Shown: piece after piece, positions 1 to 7,532 of the stretch
How positions within the stretch are numbered: the stretch's first letter is position 1
How the letters are laid out: each line of letters starts with the position of its first letter
From: Streptococcus caballi DSM 19004
Lineage (GTDB): Bacteria; Bacillota; Bacilli; Lactobacillales; Streptococcaceae
Assembly (NCBI RefSeq): GCF_000379985.1
Contig: NZ_KB904122.1
Location: forward strand, 229-64,228
Length of the DNA stretch: 64,000 nt
Reading direction: 5' to 3'
Position numbers and translations under genes: made by a program
The notes under the pieces: generated by a model
Databases searched by the model: none
The model's input: only the letters and a program-made list of their open reading frames with translations
Told to the model about the DNA's origin: nothing

Positions 1-5
1 GATGT

Positions 6-75
6 GGGCTTATAGCCCCTGTTCAAACCACCCGTTAGACGGGTGGTCATGATTCTGAGAGGCTATAGAGCCTCT
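6..75. repeat. Three successive hairpins at the window edge
   Basis: Three perfect inverted repeats lie in 70 bases: GGGCT-TAT-AGCCC (6-18), ACCACCCGT-TAG-ACGGGTGGT (27-47, nine-base stem, three-base loop), and AGAGGCT-ATAG-AGCCTCT (58-75) followed by T-rich sequence. The last resembles a weak terminator just before the next gene. The GC-rich nine-base stem with a tiny loop resembles the subterminal hairpins of IS200/IS605-type elements, but no transposase is visible because the window starts here. The inverted repeats are seen directly; their origin is inference. Confidence 0.5.
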
Positions 76-92
76 TTCTTGTAGGTGGAGAT

Positions 93-1307
93 ATGTTTGG
101 AAAAAAAGATGTTGTGTTGGTCTTGCTTGGTTTGGTTTATAGTAGCGTGATCGCTCTGGTTTCTTATGGTTTTATCATGGTTGAAAAGCTGGGTAGTCAT
201 TTCTTGTGGGAAAGTCTGCCACATCAATTTCATCTGGGCTCAGTCTATTCCTTGCTTGTCTTAGGGCTTTTGACTAGTTTGGTAACTTTTCTCAAAACCA
301 AGTGGGGCAATCTTCCCAGGACTAGCCATGATTTGTTGCATGAACTGGCCGAAAACAAAACGGTCTCTTATCACAATACTTGGCAAAATCTTGTCTTGGC
401 TCTAGTTATCTTGATTTCAGGAGCAGGCGTTGGTCCAGAAGCTCCTTTACTGGGAGCGGTCATTGCCTATTCCATCTGGCAGGCAGATAAATTGCGTTAT
501 TTAGAAGCTAACTGGAATCAAGTCAACGGTCAGAGGGTGCTGAAATGGCTAGAATACCTATTTCACCCTAGTCGCTACCTTCTACCTTACCCAGCTAGCC
601 AAAAACAAACAGGGAAAAAATTACGCAATCTCTTGATTGCCAATGGTTTATTGGTTTTCTGGTTGATGATGCGATTGACAGACCAACCTTCTTTTGTGAC
701 TAAATTAGGTGACACCAGTTGGTCACTGATGGATATTCTCTTCTTTTTACCACTCTGCTTGTATGGATTTGCAGTCGGTAAAGGCTATATGTGGTTGAAA
801 GGTGGTATTCGTGGAGGTTTAGATAGGTTAAGCTTTACCTTACCCACCAAGCTTAGCCTTGGTGGTATCGCTATCTTTTTGGTTACTCTACTAGCCCCAA
901 CTTTGCTGTTTTCAGGACAACATAGTCTGCATTCAGTTGTCGAACTTGGGTTAGAAACACCTGTTTTGACCTTAATCTTTTTGTCTTTTGCTAAATTGCT
1001 GTTTTTGGAAATATGCTTGTGGTCAGGTTGGACAGGTGGGGATATTTTCCCTATTACTTTTTCGGCATTTTTACAGGGATTCGCAGTAGCCCAAGTCTTT
1101 CCACGGGTAGATAGCTTGTTTGTTGTCTTGGTAGTTAGTTTGTCCATGGCTATAGCTTTGCTTGAAAAGGAATGGTTAGCGGGTATTTTTATCAGCCTGT
1201 TCTTCCCAATTCAGTTTTTCCCTATCTCCTTGTTGATGATTGGGTTGATGATACTTGGGCGAAAGCTGAGCTTATCGATTATAAAAACTGAAAAAACTGG
1301 TTCCTAA
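93..1307 (+). CDS. ClC-family (voltage-gated) chloride channel-like membrane protein
   Basis: The 404-residue protein is very hydrophobic with many membrane helices. It carries a ClC-like signature, GAGVGPEAP (residues about 110-118), corresponding to the GxxGxE-P region that lines the anion pathway in ClC channels and proton-coupled exchangers. A later glycine-rich SGWTGGDIFP segment (about 311-320) fits the second conserved ClC region. It is shorter than typical bacterial ClC proteins and diverged from the second ClC protein in this window (15606-16856). An SD-like GGTGGAG precedes the ATG. It converges with the potassium channel gene, the two stops overlapping. Ion specificity cannot be read from sequence. 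Confidence 0.8.
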   Translation: MFGKKDVVLVLLGLVYSSVIALVSYGFIMVEKLGSHFLWESLPHQFHLGSVYSLLVLGLLTSLVTFLKTKWGNLPRTSHDLLHELAENKTVSYHNTWQNLVLALVILISGAGVGPEAPLLGAVIAYSIWQADKLRYLEANWNQVNGQRVLKWLEYLFHPSRYLLPYPASQKQTGKKLRNLLIANGLLVFWLMMRLTDQPSFVTKLGDTSWSLMDILFFLPLCLYGFAVGKGYMWLKGGIRGGLDRLSFTLPTKLSLGGIAIFLVTLLAPTLLFSGQHSLHSVVELGLETPVLTLIFLSFAKLLFLEICLWSGWTGGDIFPITFSAFLQGFAVAQVFPRVDSLFVVLVVSLSMAIALLEKEWLAGIFISLFFPIQFFPISLLMIGLMILGRKLSLSIIKTEKTGS

Positions 1308-1320
1308 GAGCCAGTTTTTT
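1291..1320. terminator. Bidirectional terminator between the two channel genes
   Basis: AAAAAACTGG and CCAGTTTTTT are perfect complements around a ten-base loop, with A and T runs at the two ends so that it can work in both directions. It overlaps the 3' ends of both convergent genes. Confidence 0.8.
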
Positions 1321-1675
1321 GCTTGTCATTTTCAATTGCTAATGAGTAGTGTTTGCTGACTTCGGTATAGTAGCTGACAACTATGCCAGATAGACTTCCT
1401 AAAAAGAGGATACCATAAATGGCTAAAATGATACTGATGATTCGTCCAAGAGTCGTCGTTACCAGCATGTCTCCATAGCCAAGAGTTGTTGCTGTTACAA
1501 AACTATACCAGAGACTATCCCCATAGCTGACAAAGTTAGGTTCCAACCAGAGAAGCAAACCAGCGGCGACAAAGATAAAACTAAAAAAGGAAGCGAGAAA
1601 GGTCGTAAAGCCCGTCACTTTCAGGATATGCCAGATAATACGAAGACGGTGGATGTGGTGATTTTTATCGGTCAT
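1304..1675 (-). CDS. Two-TM potassium channel (ion channel 2 family)
   Basis: The 123-residue protein has one membrane helix at about 17-43, a pore loop, and a second helix at about 75-101. The pore contains TATTLGYGD (61-69), a recognisable potassium selectivity filter of the T-x-GYGD type. There is no attached RCK/TrkA domain, so it is a minimal KcsA-like pore that would assemble as a tetramer. A good SD (AGGAGATAAG) lies upstream of the ATG on this strand. It shares a terminator with the neighbouring ClC-like gene; the two might jointly influence membrane potential, which is inference. Confidence 0.88.
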   Translation of the reverse strand: MTDKNHHIHRLRIIWHILKVTGFTTFLASFFSFIFVAAGLLLWLEPNFVSYGDSLWYSFVTATTLGYGDMLVTTTLGRIISIILAIYGILFLGSLSGIVVSYYTEVSKHYSLAIENDKQKTGS

Positions 1676-1751
1676 GGTATTTCTTATCTCCTAAAGATAA
1701 TTTTTTACATCAGCACACTATTGGAAAGAATGGTGATGATTCACTAAAACT

Positions 1752-1757
1752 ATTATA
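1752..1757 (-). promoter_or_regulatory. Extended -10 promoter of the potassium channel gene
   Basis: On the minus strand the sequence reads TGGTATAAT, a perfect -10 with the TGn extension, about 77 bases upstream of the channel start. No convincing -35 is present, as is usual for extended -10 promoters. Confidence 0.55.
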
Positions 1758-1827
1758 CCATGTTAGTTGACGAAGATAAGGGTAATATCGTTGACGTAAA
1801 ATGATAAGTAAAAGCCGCAAACTGTCA

Positions 1828-1909
1828 TTCAAAATCTGCTTGTGAAGGTTTATAATCTATCTTGTAAAACACTTTTTCTTTACCAATCAGATGAGATCGT
1901 TTTACAAGA
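1828..1909 (+). promoter_or_regulatory. Promoter with a flanking 11-base inverted repeat
   Basis: TTCAAA (1828-1833), 17 bases, then TATAAT (1851-1856) form a good promoter for the gene at 1983. The expected transcription start falls inside TCTTGTAAAAC (1860-1870), whose exact reverse complement GTTTTACAAGA is at 1899-1909. The arms could be a long-loop RNA hairpin in the leader or a two-part operator. The promoter and repeat are seen; their function is inferred. Confidence 0.6.
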
Positions 1910-1982
1910 GGTCGTTTTGATGTTTAGTGACGGTTGCTGGCAAAAGGAAGCTATTTCAACAGACGACTAGGAAAGGAATATC

Positions 1983-2624
1983 ATGTCAAACACAGCCATA
2001 CTCTTAGGTGCAACAGGCGAGGTGGGTGGTCATCTGTTACAGGAATTGGTGACCAATCCCAACTACCGCAAGATTTATGTTTTGGGAAGATTCTCCATTA
2101 ACAAACTCCCAAATTATCAGAAAATCGAGAAAATCATTATCGACTTTGACAAGCCTATTGTCAACCCAGGTGTTCTACTCGGAGCGGATGTATTCTGTGC
2201 TATCGGAACAGGGGAGAGGCAAGATTTTGAAAAGGTGGACTACGGGTACGCCTACGGTTTTGCAAAACTCTGTGCAGGCAAGGTCAAGAGCTTCAATTTA
2301 GTTTCCGCTATGGGTGCCAATAGTAAAACACGCTATAAGTATTTGCAAGTCAAGGGGCGTTTGGAAGAGGATTTACTCAAACTCAATCTCGGCACTCACC
2401 GCTTTTATCGTCCTTCTATGCTGATTGCGCCTAAGCGAGAAGGATTGACGGTGGATGAAGCCGTTTGGATCAAAATCTTCCAAGTTATCTCGCCAGTCCT
2501 AATCGGTCCCATGGCGGGCTGGAAAGGCATTCGCCCCGAGCAGGTGGCGCGTGCCATGGTCAAAAATGCCCTCCGCAACAATCCCCAAACCGTCTATCTA
2601 CACAAGGATATGGTGGCGGACTAG
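1983..2624 (+). CDS. NAD(P)-binding epimerase/reductase-like protein
   Basis: The 213-residue protein starts with a Rossmann dinucleotide-binding motif, GATGEVGG (residues 9-16). The rest fits the small atypical SDR/NAD(P)H-binding family related to nucleoside-diphosphate-sugar epimerases and HTATIP2-like proteins, with a NLVSAMGA segment in the usual active-strand position. The substrate is unknown. SD GGAAAGGA precedes the ATG. A stem-loop follows immediately, then the convergent TetR gene. Base composition here is visibly more GC-rich than in most of the window, suggesting separate ancestry. Confidence 0.7.
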   Translation: MSNTAILLGATGEVGGHLLQELVTNPNYRKIYVLGRFSINKLPNYQKIEKIIIDFDKPIVNPGVLLGADVFCAIGTGERQDFEKVDYGYAYGFAKLCAGKVKSFNLVSAMGANSKTRYKYLQVKGRLEEDLLKLNLGTHRFYRPSMLIAPKREGLTVDEAVWIKIFQVISPVLIGPMAGWKGIRPEQVARAMVKNALRNNPQTVYLHKDMVAD

Positions 2625-2632
2625 CATACAAA

Positions 2633-2658
2633 AACGACAGGTTGCGTAACCTGTCGTT
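2633..2658. terminator. Hairpin between the reductase and TetR genes
   Basis: AACGACAGGTT (2633-2643) pairs perfectly with AACCTGTCGTT (2648-2658) around the loop GCGT. The T tract is short, so it may be a weak terminator shared by the two convergent genes. Confidence 0.65.
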
Positions 2659-2663
2659 CTTGG

Positions 2664-3263
2664 CTAATCCTGAGAGGCAGGGTTCTTTTGATTGAGCTGA
2701 CGGCTCGCTCCCACTCGGACATCGAAAAGAAAGCTGGCCAGTTCCTCGGCAGTGATAGTAGGGTTTTGAGTCCAGTACTCAATCACACCGAGAAATAGAG
2801 ATACAGTCGTATAGGAAAAGAGCTCTTGTGCGGGCTTGGCTAGGCGCTGATGAATATAAGGGTGGGAAGTTTTTTCTAGCTCAATCAGGAATTTGAGGAG
2901 TTTATTGCTAAAACCGAGATGAGACTGATAGGAGGTCAGGATTAGCAGGGTGTCTAGCTGTCGCTGAATGACTGTCAAAAAGTCGGTCAGAGCCTGCAAG
3001 ACTTCCTCTTTGCTGGCATTTTCCTGAAGACCTTTTTGCAGTGCCTTGTGGGGGTGAACGAGACTCGCAAGGACATCGCCTTCGATGCTCTCCAAAATCT
3101 CCCATTTATCCGCAAAATAGCGGTAAATGGTCACGCGATTGACTCCCGCCCTTTGTGCAATACTGCTGACGTTTATGGTATGAATCTCCTGTGTTTTGAG
3201 CAGATCAAGCAGGCTTTCCTTGATGAGAAGCTCGGTTTGATCTCTTTTTTGCTGATAAACCAT
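2664..3263 (-). CDS. TetR-family transcriptional regulator
   Basis: The 199-residue protein has an N-terminal helix-turn-helix (about 31-54: INVSSIAQRAGVNRVTIYRYF), the typical TetR recognition region with its T-I-Y-R/Y-Y-F ending. The C-terminal ligand-binding region is helical and unassigned; its shape fits the DhaS/AcrR-like regulators common in Firmicutes. It is divergent from the oxidoreductase-sirtuin pair (3352-4718) across an 88-base gap, so it probably represses that pair and itself. The inducer is unknown. Confidence 0.85.
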   Translation of the reverse strand: MVYQQKRDQTELLIKESLLDLLKTQEIHTINVSSIAQRAGVNRVTIYRYFADKWEILESIEGDVLASLVHPHKALQKGLQENASKEEVLQALTDFLTVIQRQLDTLLILTSYQSHLGFSNKLLKFLIELEKTSHPYIHQRLAKPAQELFSYTTVSLFLGVIEYWTQNPTITAEELASFLFDVRVGASRQLNQKNPASQD

Positions 3264-3322
3264 GAAAATGCAACACTATCTTTCATTTTGTAGTTTCATT
3301 TTACCACAATCCCGCCTATAAT
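3264..3322 (+). promoter_or_regulatory. Divergent promoter and candidate TetR operator
   Basis: TTTCAT (3294-3299), 17 bases, TATAAT (3317-3322) drives the rightward genes. Around and upstream of the -35 are two direct copies of TTTCATTTT (3281-3289 and 3294-3302) and, on the other side, the inverse motif AAAATG at 3265-3270. Such repeats covering a -35 are what a TetR operator would look like. Operator status is inference. Confidence 0.5.
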
Positions 3323-3351
3323 GGAACTATCAAGAAGAAAGGAGTCGAGAA

Positions 3352-4002
3352 ATGAAGTTACTCATTATTGGAGCGACAGGACAGACCGGTCAGGAATTGC
3401 TCAAGCAGGCTCTGGCACAGGGGCAGGTGGTGTCTGCCTATGTACGCAATCCCCAGAAATTACCAGCTGACTCCCGCTTGACGATTTACCAAGGTCAGTT
3501 GAGTGAAGAAGACAAACTAAGACAGGCTATGACAGGGCAGGACGCAGTCTTGCTCACGCTGGGAAACAGCTTTGCCAATCGGAGCCAGCCTTTCTTTGAA
3601 AAGGTTATGCCGACCATCATTGCCAGCATGAAACAGGCGCAGGTGCAACGGCTCATCAGTCTGTCCTCGCTGGGAGTTGGCTTGACCCTTGGCAATACCC
3701 GCTACCCCTACCGCTTGGGGGTGCAGACCTTTTTAAGGGGCAATCATCGTGACCACTGGCTTGGCGAAAAAGAGCTAGGAGACTCTGGGCTCAACTGGAC
3801 GACTATCCACCCAAGTCCTCTCTTTAATGGAGAAAAGACAGCCCACCCCAGCTATCATCTGGCTCATACAGGCTACAAGGTCTCAGGCATAGCCCGCACC
3901 ATGCGAGCAGATGTAACGGCTGTCATGCTGGAGGTGCTGGCACGACCAGAGACCTACCAGCAGGCGCTGGTCATGTCGTCCCAAGAGGAGGGCAAGCGAT
4001 GA
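3352..4002 (+). CDS. NAD(P)H-binding oxidoreductase
   Basis: The 216-residue protein has the NAD(P)-binding loop GATGQTG (residues 7-13) right at the N-terminus, as in the flavin-reductase/BLVRB-like NAD(P)H-binding family. It is preceded by SD AAAGGAG and overlaps the following sirtuin gene by four bases (ATGA), so the two are translationally coupled. Control by the divergent TetR is likely. The pairing of an NAD(P)-dependent reductase with an NAD-consuming enzyme suggests a redox-stress module, which is inference. The local GC content is high for this window. Confidence 0.78.
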   Translation: MKLLIIGATGQTGQELLKQALAQGQVVSAYVRNPQKLPADSRLTIYQGQLSEEDKLRQAMTGQDAVLLTLGNSFANRSQPFFEKVMPTIIASMKQAQVQRLISLSSLGVGLTLGNTRYPYRLGVQTFLRGNHRDHWLGEKELGDSGLNWTTIHPSPLFNGEKTAHPSYHLAHTGYKVSGIARTMRADVTAVMLEVLARPETYQQALVMSSQEEGKR

Positions 4003-4718
4003 AAGAAATAGAAACCCTCTATCACTATTTGAAAGCTAGTCAACGGACGATTGTCGTGACAGGAGCAGGCATATCCAATAGCTCTGGGATTAAGGATATG
4101 GAGCGCATGGATACCTTAGAAATCTTGCAAACTACCTTTGAGCCCTTGGTGCTCCTCCACCCTAATCGGAGTTACCGCTTATTGCACAAGCACTTTTTAG
4201 AGCCTATGCTTGAGCAGGGGCCTAGTCTGACGCATCAGGTATTGGCGGAGCTGGAGCAGGCAGGCATGGTGCAGGGCATCATCACGACCAATATTGACCA
4301 CCTGCATAGCCTAGCAGGCTCAAAGCAGGTCGCAGAAATCCAAGGGAGCTATGCTCTCAACCGTTGCGCCAAGTGCCAGACGATTTATCGAGGGCTTGAG
4401 GTCTGGCAGAGGGGGAGCTATCCTCGCTGCGCCAAGTGCGGTGGCTTGGTCTTAGCCTTTCCTGTCTATTCCCATGTGGGGCTTGAAGAGGAGGCTTATC
4501 AGCAGGCTTGTGACTGGGTAGCGACAGCAGACCTCCTCCTTATCATCGGGAGCAAGGGCAACTACGGTAGCTACCTCGCATATCGCCCACAGACAAGCCC
4601 TATCCTACAAATCAATCCGCAAGCAACTCAGTTTGACGACCTAGCGACTCTGACGATTCGCAGGGATTCAGATGACATCTTTGCCGCTCTCCAAGGCTTA
4701 CGCAAGCCTGACCAGTAA
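3999..4718 (+). CDS. Divergent Sir2-family protein with Gln at the catalytic His position
   Basis: The 239-residue protein keeps the sirtuin NAD-binding start GAGIS (22-26), the TTNID segment (96-100) with Asn98, and a zinc knuckle of two CxxC pairs (Cys123/126 and Cys144/147). Two class features differ. The usual PDFR after GAGIS is replaced by IKDMERMD, and the catalytic His of the H-G pair preceding the zinc knuckle is Gln115 (EIQGSY). A Gln here is characteristic of the ADP-ribosylating SirTM class, which normally sits with macrodomain, GcvH-like and LplA2-like genes; none of these is present nearby. It is therefore more likely an ADP-ribosyltransferase or degenerate member than a deacetylase. 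It is coupled to the upstream reductase. Confidence 0.75.
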   Translation: MKEIETLYHYLKASQRTIVVTGAGISNSSGIKDMERMDTLEILQTTFEPLVLLHPNRSYRLLHKHFLEPMLEQGPSLTHQVLAELEQAGMVQGIITTNIDHLHSLAGSKQVAEIQGSYALNRCAKCQTIYRGLEVWQRGSYPRCAKCGGLVLAFPVYSHVGLEEEAYQQACDWVATADLLLIIGSKGNYGSYLAYRPQTSPILQINPQATQFDDLATLTIRRDSDDIFAALQGLRKPDQ

Positions 4719-4751
4719 GGACGAACCAAATCATAAAGGAAGAAAGAAAAC

Positions 4752-5293
4752 ATGTTAGAATTAAAAAATATCAGTAAACAATACCGCACAGGCGATGAAG
4801 TGCAAACAACGCTGGATCAGGTCTCGCTGGCCTTCTCCAACCGTGAATTTGTCTCTATTTTGGGGGCAAGTGGTAGCGGGAAGACGACCCTGCTCAATAT
4901 CATCGGTGGCTTGGATACCTATGACGGCGGAGACTTGCTTGTCAATGGCACATCCACCCAGTCCTTTAAAAAACAAGATTGGGATGCCTATCGGAATGGC
5001 ACTATTGGCTTTGTCTTCCAAAGTTACAATTTGATTAGCCATTTGAGTATCTTGGAAAATGTCAAAATGGCCCTTACAAATGCTTGGTAAATGGCTACAT
5101 CAAGGCTATGGAAAACAACCCAGCCCCAGGTTCAAAACCAGAGGTTATCTCACGTACCGTTCTTAAAATCATCAACGCCCGCAACCCTAAAACACGTTAC
5201 CTTGTTGGTCGTGGCGGTAAATTACTTGTCGGTATCCGTCGTATCTTCGGAGACAAAGCCTTTGACACTATGATGTTGGCATCTATGCGTTAA
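4752..5293 (+). pseudogene. Deletion scar: ABC ATPase 5' part joined to an SDR 3' part
   Basis: Positions 4752 to about 5073 encode the first ~107 residues of an ABC transporter ATPase of the MacB/LolD type, with Walker A GASGSGKTT (38-46) and the Q-loop Gln90, then stop at 5088-5090 without a signature motif or Walker B. From about 5090 a different frame encodes roughly 65 residues (to 5293) that read like the C-terminus of a short-chain dehydrogenase (NPKTRYLVG). The two unrelated halves meet within about 20 bases, so a deletion most likely removed the end of one gene and the start of another. Neither product can be functional. An SD still precedes the ABC start. Confidence 0.8.
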
Positions 5294-5302
5294 TAACTTG
5301 GC

Positions 5303-5324
5303 AAGAGGCGAGTATCCTCTTTTG
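5303..5324 (+). terminator. Terminator after the SDR remnant
   Basis: AAGAGG (5303-5308) pairs with CCTCTT (5316-5321), followed by T-rich sequence. The stem is short. Confidence 0.5.
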
Positions 5325-5325
5325 C

Positions 5326-5355
5326 TTGGTCAGCTGTGGCGTGATTTGGTACAAT
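5326..5355 (+). promoter_or_regulatory. Promoter of the AraC-type gene
   Basis: TTGGTC (5326-5331), 18 bases, TACAAT (5350-5355), about 24 bases upstream of the start codon. Confidence 0.5.
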
Positions 5356-5378
5356 AGTTTTAGAAAGAAGAATTGCCT

Positions 5379-6356
5379 ATGAAACTCACCATTACCAACC
5401 AATTTCAAGAATTTCTAAAAGCTATCGGAGCAGATATCACTGTTCTCTTGCAGCGAGCGGAGGTTCCCAACAAGCTCTGGCAGGAAGAAATCAGCCTGAC
5501 CACCCTGGAATACCACCGTCTCTTACAGGAATTTGACCGCGTTATGTCTGAAGAAAATATCCGTGCTCTCAGTCAAATTTCCCAGATCCAGATGTTCGTG
5601 CCAGCCTTATTTGTAGCACTTTCATCTCCGCATGGTATCGAAGCTCTAGACCGTTTTGCTCGTTTTAAGAAAATTGTTGGTCCTATTGAGGTAGATGTCA
5701 TCGAGGCGGAGACGACTGTTTCTGTCACCTATAAATTCGCCCATGCCAACATGGACCTGCCTAAATTCTCTGTCCTCAATGAGCAGCTACTTGTTCTTAA
5801 CATGATTCGGACAGGTGTCGGGGAGAGGATTGTGCCACTAGTGGTGGAAAGTCCCTATGACTATGAGGCAGAAACGGTCGAGGAGTTCGGTGTCACGATT
5901 CAAAAAGGCGATAGCAATCGTCTGGTCTTTGATAAGGCAGATTTGAAAAAGCCATTTTTGACCCAGAACAATATCATGTGGCAATACTTGGAGACCGAGC
6001 TCAATCAACACCTGGCCCAGCAGGTCAGAGAGCAGAGCTTCGCAGGCTATGTCCAGCAAGAACTCTACTCAGCCATTCCAAGCGGCTTTTTCTTGGTAGA
6101 GGATATTGCCCACAGGCTTGGTCTCAGCGTGCGGACCCTGCAACGCAACCTGTCGGTTGAAAATACCAGCTTCAAACAGGAACTGCAAGCCGTTCAAAAG
6201 GCTATGGCCTTCTCCTATCTCAAGATGAAACTGCCAACAGAGGAGATTTCCAGTCTGATTGGTTACAGCGAGGTCAATGCTTTCAGTCGTGCCTTTAAGA
6301 AATAGACGGGCATGAGGGTTACTGAATATAGACAAAAGTTACTTAGTAATACATGA
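5379..6356 (+). pseudogene. AraC-family regulator truncated by an amber codon
   Basis: The reading frame encodes an AraC-type regulator: an N-terminal arabinose-binding-like region (about 1-210) and two C-terminal helix-turn-helix motifs (LVEDIAHRLGLSVRTLQRNL and EEISSLIGYSEVNAFSRAFKK). The frame stops at TAG 6303-6305 exactly where AraC proteins have Trp (FK-R/K-W-TG). Past it the same frame continues with TGMRVTEYRQ, the normal family ending, to TGA 6354-6356. A single TGG-to-TAG change explains this. Only about 17 residues at the very end are lost, so partial function is possible. The ATG at 5379 is preferred because AAAGAAG lies eight bases upstream; the in-frame TTG at 5373 is too close to it. 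Confidence 0.8.
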
Positions 6357-6428
6357 TTCATTGCTCTTATTGCTGCTAAAATAGCAAAAATTTACTAGAA
6401 CTTGAACAAGAATCTGGGTATACAATAA

Positions 6429-6459
6429 AGGAGTCATCCCATGATGAACTCCTGTTTTT
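6429..6459 (+). terminator. Terminator after the AraC-type gene
   Basis: AGGAGT-CATC pairs with GATG-A-ACTCCT (one bulged base), followed by TGTTTTTG. I see no gene in the rest of 6357-6668 apart from the leader of the next gene, whose TATAAT is at 6631-6636. Confidence 0.65.
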
Positions 6460-6668
6460 GTGTTAGAGACGTTGTTATTTTATTGTAGGTTTAGCGGTAA
6501 ATAAGTTGATTCTCATCTATGGTATCTACCTCTGTTGACTGGGATGAGGTTTGTCTTGTTTATGGTCTAATCATTTGACTCTTGAAAATTCATGTTACCA
6601 AACTGTTATCTCATTGAGTTAAAAAAGTAGTATAATTATAGCCAATTTAATAAGGAGATAAGTGTGGC

Positions 6669-6989
6669 ATGATAAAAGCATCAGAGAAAAAAGAAGCTCA
6701 AGACAGAGTTTTGCAGGTTGTTTATGATTTGGTTTTGAATCCAGAGATTTCAGACGAGGAGCGTCAGATTTTATTGACATTCAAAAATCATCTTGAAGCG
6801 GGGAAGGACTTTGATAAGGAGCTCTGCTATTTGTCAGAAAATCTACGACAATTATCAGTTAAACGGCTTAGCCAGAAGCAAGCACTGAGTCCAGCAGTCA
6901 GAGATTTCTATAAAAATTTCATCACCACTGGTTTGAAAGAGTCTGAAATAGCTCGAGGTTTAGCTTCTGTAGGCATTTGGCTAAACTAA
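6669..6989 (+). CDS. Bacteriocin immunity protein (enterocin A immunity family)
   Basis: The 106-residue, soluble, all-helical protein matches the size and pattern of the EntA/PedB immunity family, which forms a four-helix bundle acting inside the cell to protect against pediocin-like class IIa bacteriocins that use the mannose PTS. The pattern is of alternating charged and hydrophobic helices with a flexible C-terminus. No bacteriocin precursor with a double-glycine leader, and no transporter, is visible around it, so it is an orphan immunity gene. SD AAGGAGATAAG precedes the ATG. The family call is from overall pattern, without a diagnostic short motif. Confidence 0.7.
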   Translation: MIKASEKKEAQDRVLQVVYDLVLNPEISDEERQILLTFKNHLEAGKDFDKELCYLSENLRQLSVKRLSQKQALSPAVRDFYKNFITTGLKESEIARGLASVGIWLN

Positions 6990-7009
6990 TTAATAGTCAA
7001 TCAAGAAAC

Positions 7010-7038
7010 TTGACGCTGGCATGCCAATATAGTATGAT
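7010..7038 (+). promoter_or_regulatory. Promoter of the VOC gene
   Basis: TTGACG (7010-7015), 17 bases, TATGAT (7033-7038). A leader of about 70 bases follows before the ATG at 7117. Confidence 0.6.
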
Positions 7039-7116
7039 TAGGTTCAAATTGACTGTTCTTGACAGTGGTGAGAAGTTAGCATCTCAGTTAAGAGCAAGTA
7101 AATATGAGAGGTTAAG

Positions 7117-7485
7117 ATGTTTTCAAAAAATTTTGCTATCATGCTTTATGTAGATGATGTGACAGCTGAAAAAGATTTTTGGCAGGCAATCGGTTTTGAT
7201 ATTATGATGGAGTCAGAGATGATGGGGTTCAAAACTTTTGACATGCGCCCATCAATTGACAGCACAGTACTTTTTACAGTTTATGATAAGGACTTCATTC
7301 GTCAAGTGTCGCCAGAAGTCCTCGATTTTCAGCCTAGTATCCTTTTCGAAAGTTCAGAGATTGAAGCTCTCCATGAGCGCGTAGCGGCAGTGACTGGTAC
7401 TGTCAGCGCCATCAATGCGGAACCCTTTTTCAATTTCAATTTTGCCAGTCCAAGTGGTCATTACTATGCTGTAAAAGGTATTTAA
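7117..7485 (+). CDS. VOC-family (glyoxalase/bleomycin-resistance-like) protein
   Basis: The 122-residue protein shows the vicinal-oxygen-chelate pattern: a first beta strand (MLYVDDV), a helix beginning EKDFWQAIGF, then a second half ending in FASPSGHYYAV, where VOC proteins usually read DPDGHxxEl. It is a single-domain protein that would dimerise. Substrate and metal are not predictable; family members include antibiotic-binding proteins and dioxygenase-like enzymes. It is a monocistronic unit with its own promoter and terminator. Confidence 0.8.
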   Translation: MFSKNFAIMLYVDDVTAEKDFWQAIGFDIMMESEMMGFKTFDMRPSIDSTVLFTVYDKDFIRQVSPEVLDFQPSILFESSEIEALHERVAAVTGTVSAINAEPFFNFNFASPSGHYYAVKGI

Positions 7486-7500
7486 TGGAGTATATTTGAA

Positions 7501-7532
7501 AAAGATCGTTAGAGTTTTCTAGCGATCTTTTG
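7501..7532 (+). terminator. Terminator of the VOC gene
   Basis: AAAGATCG (7501-7508) pairs with CGATCTTT (7523-7530), followed by TGTTT. Confidence 0.75.
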
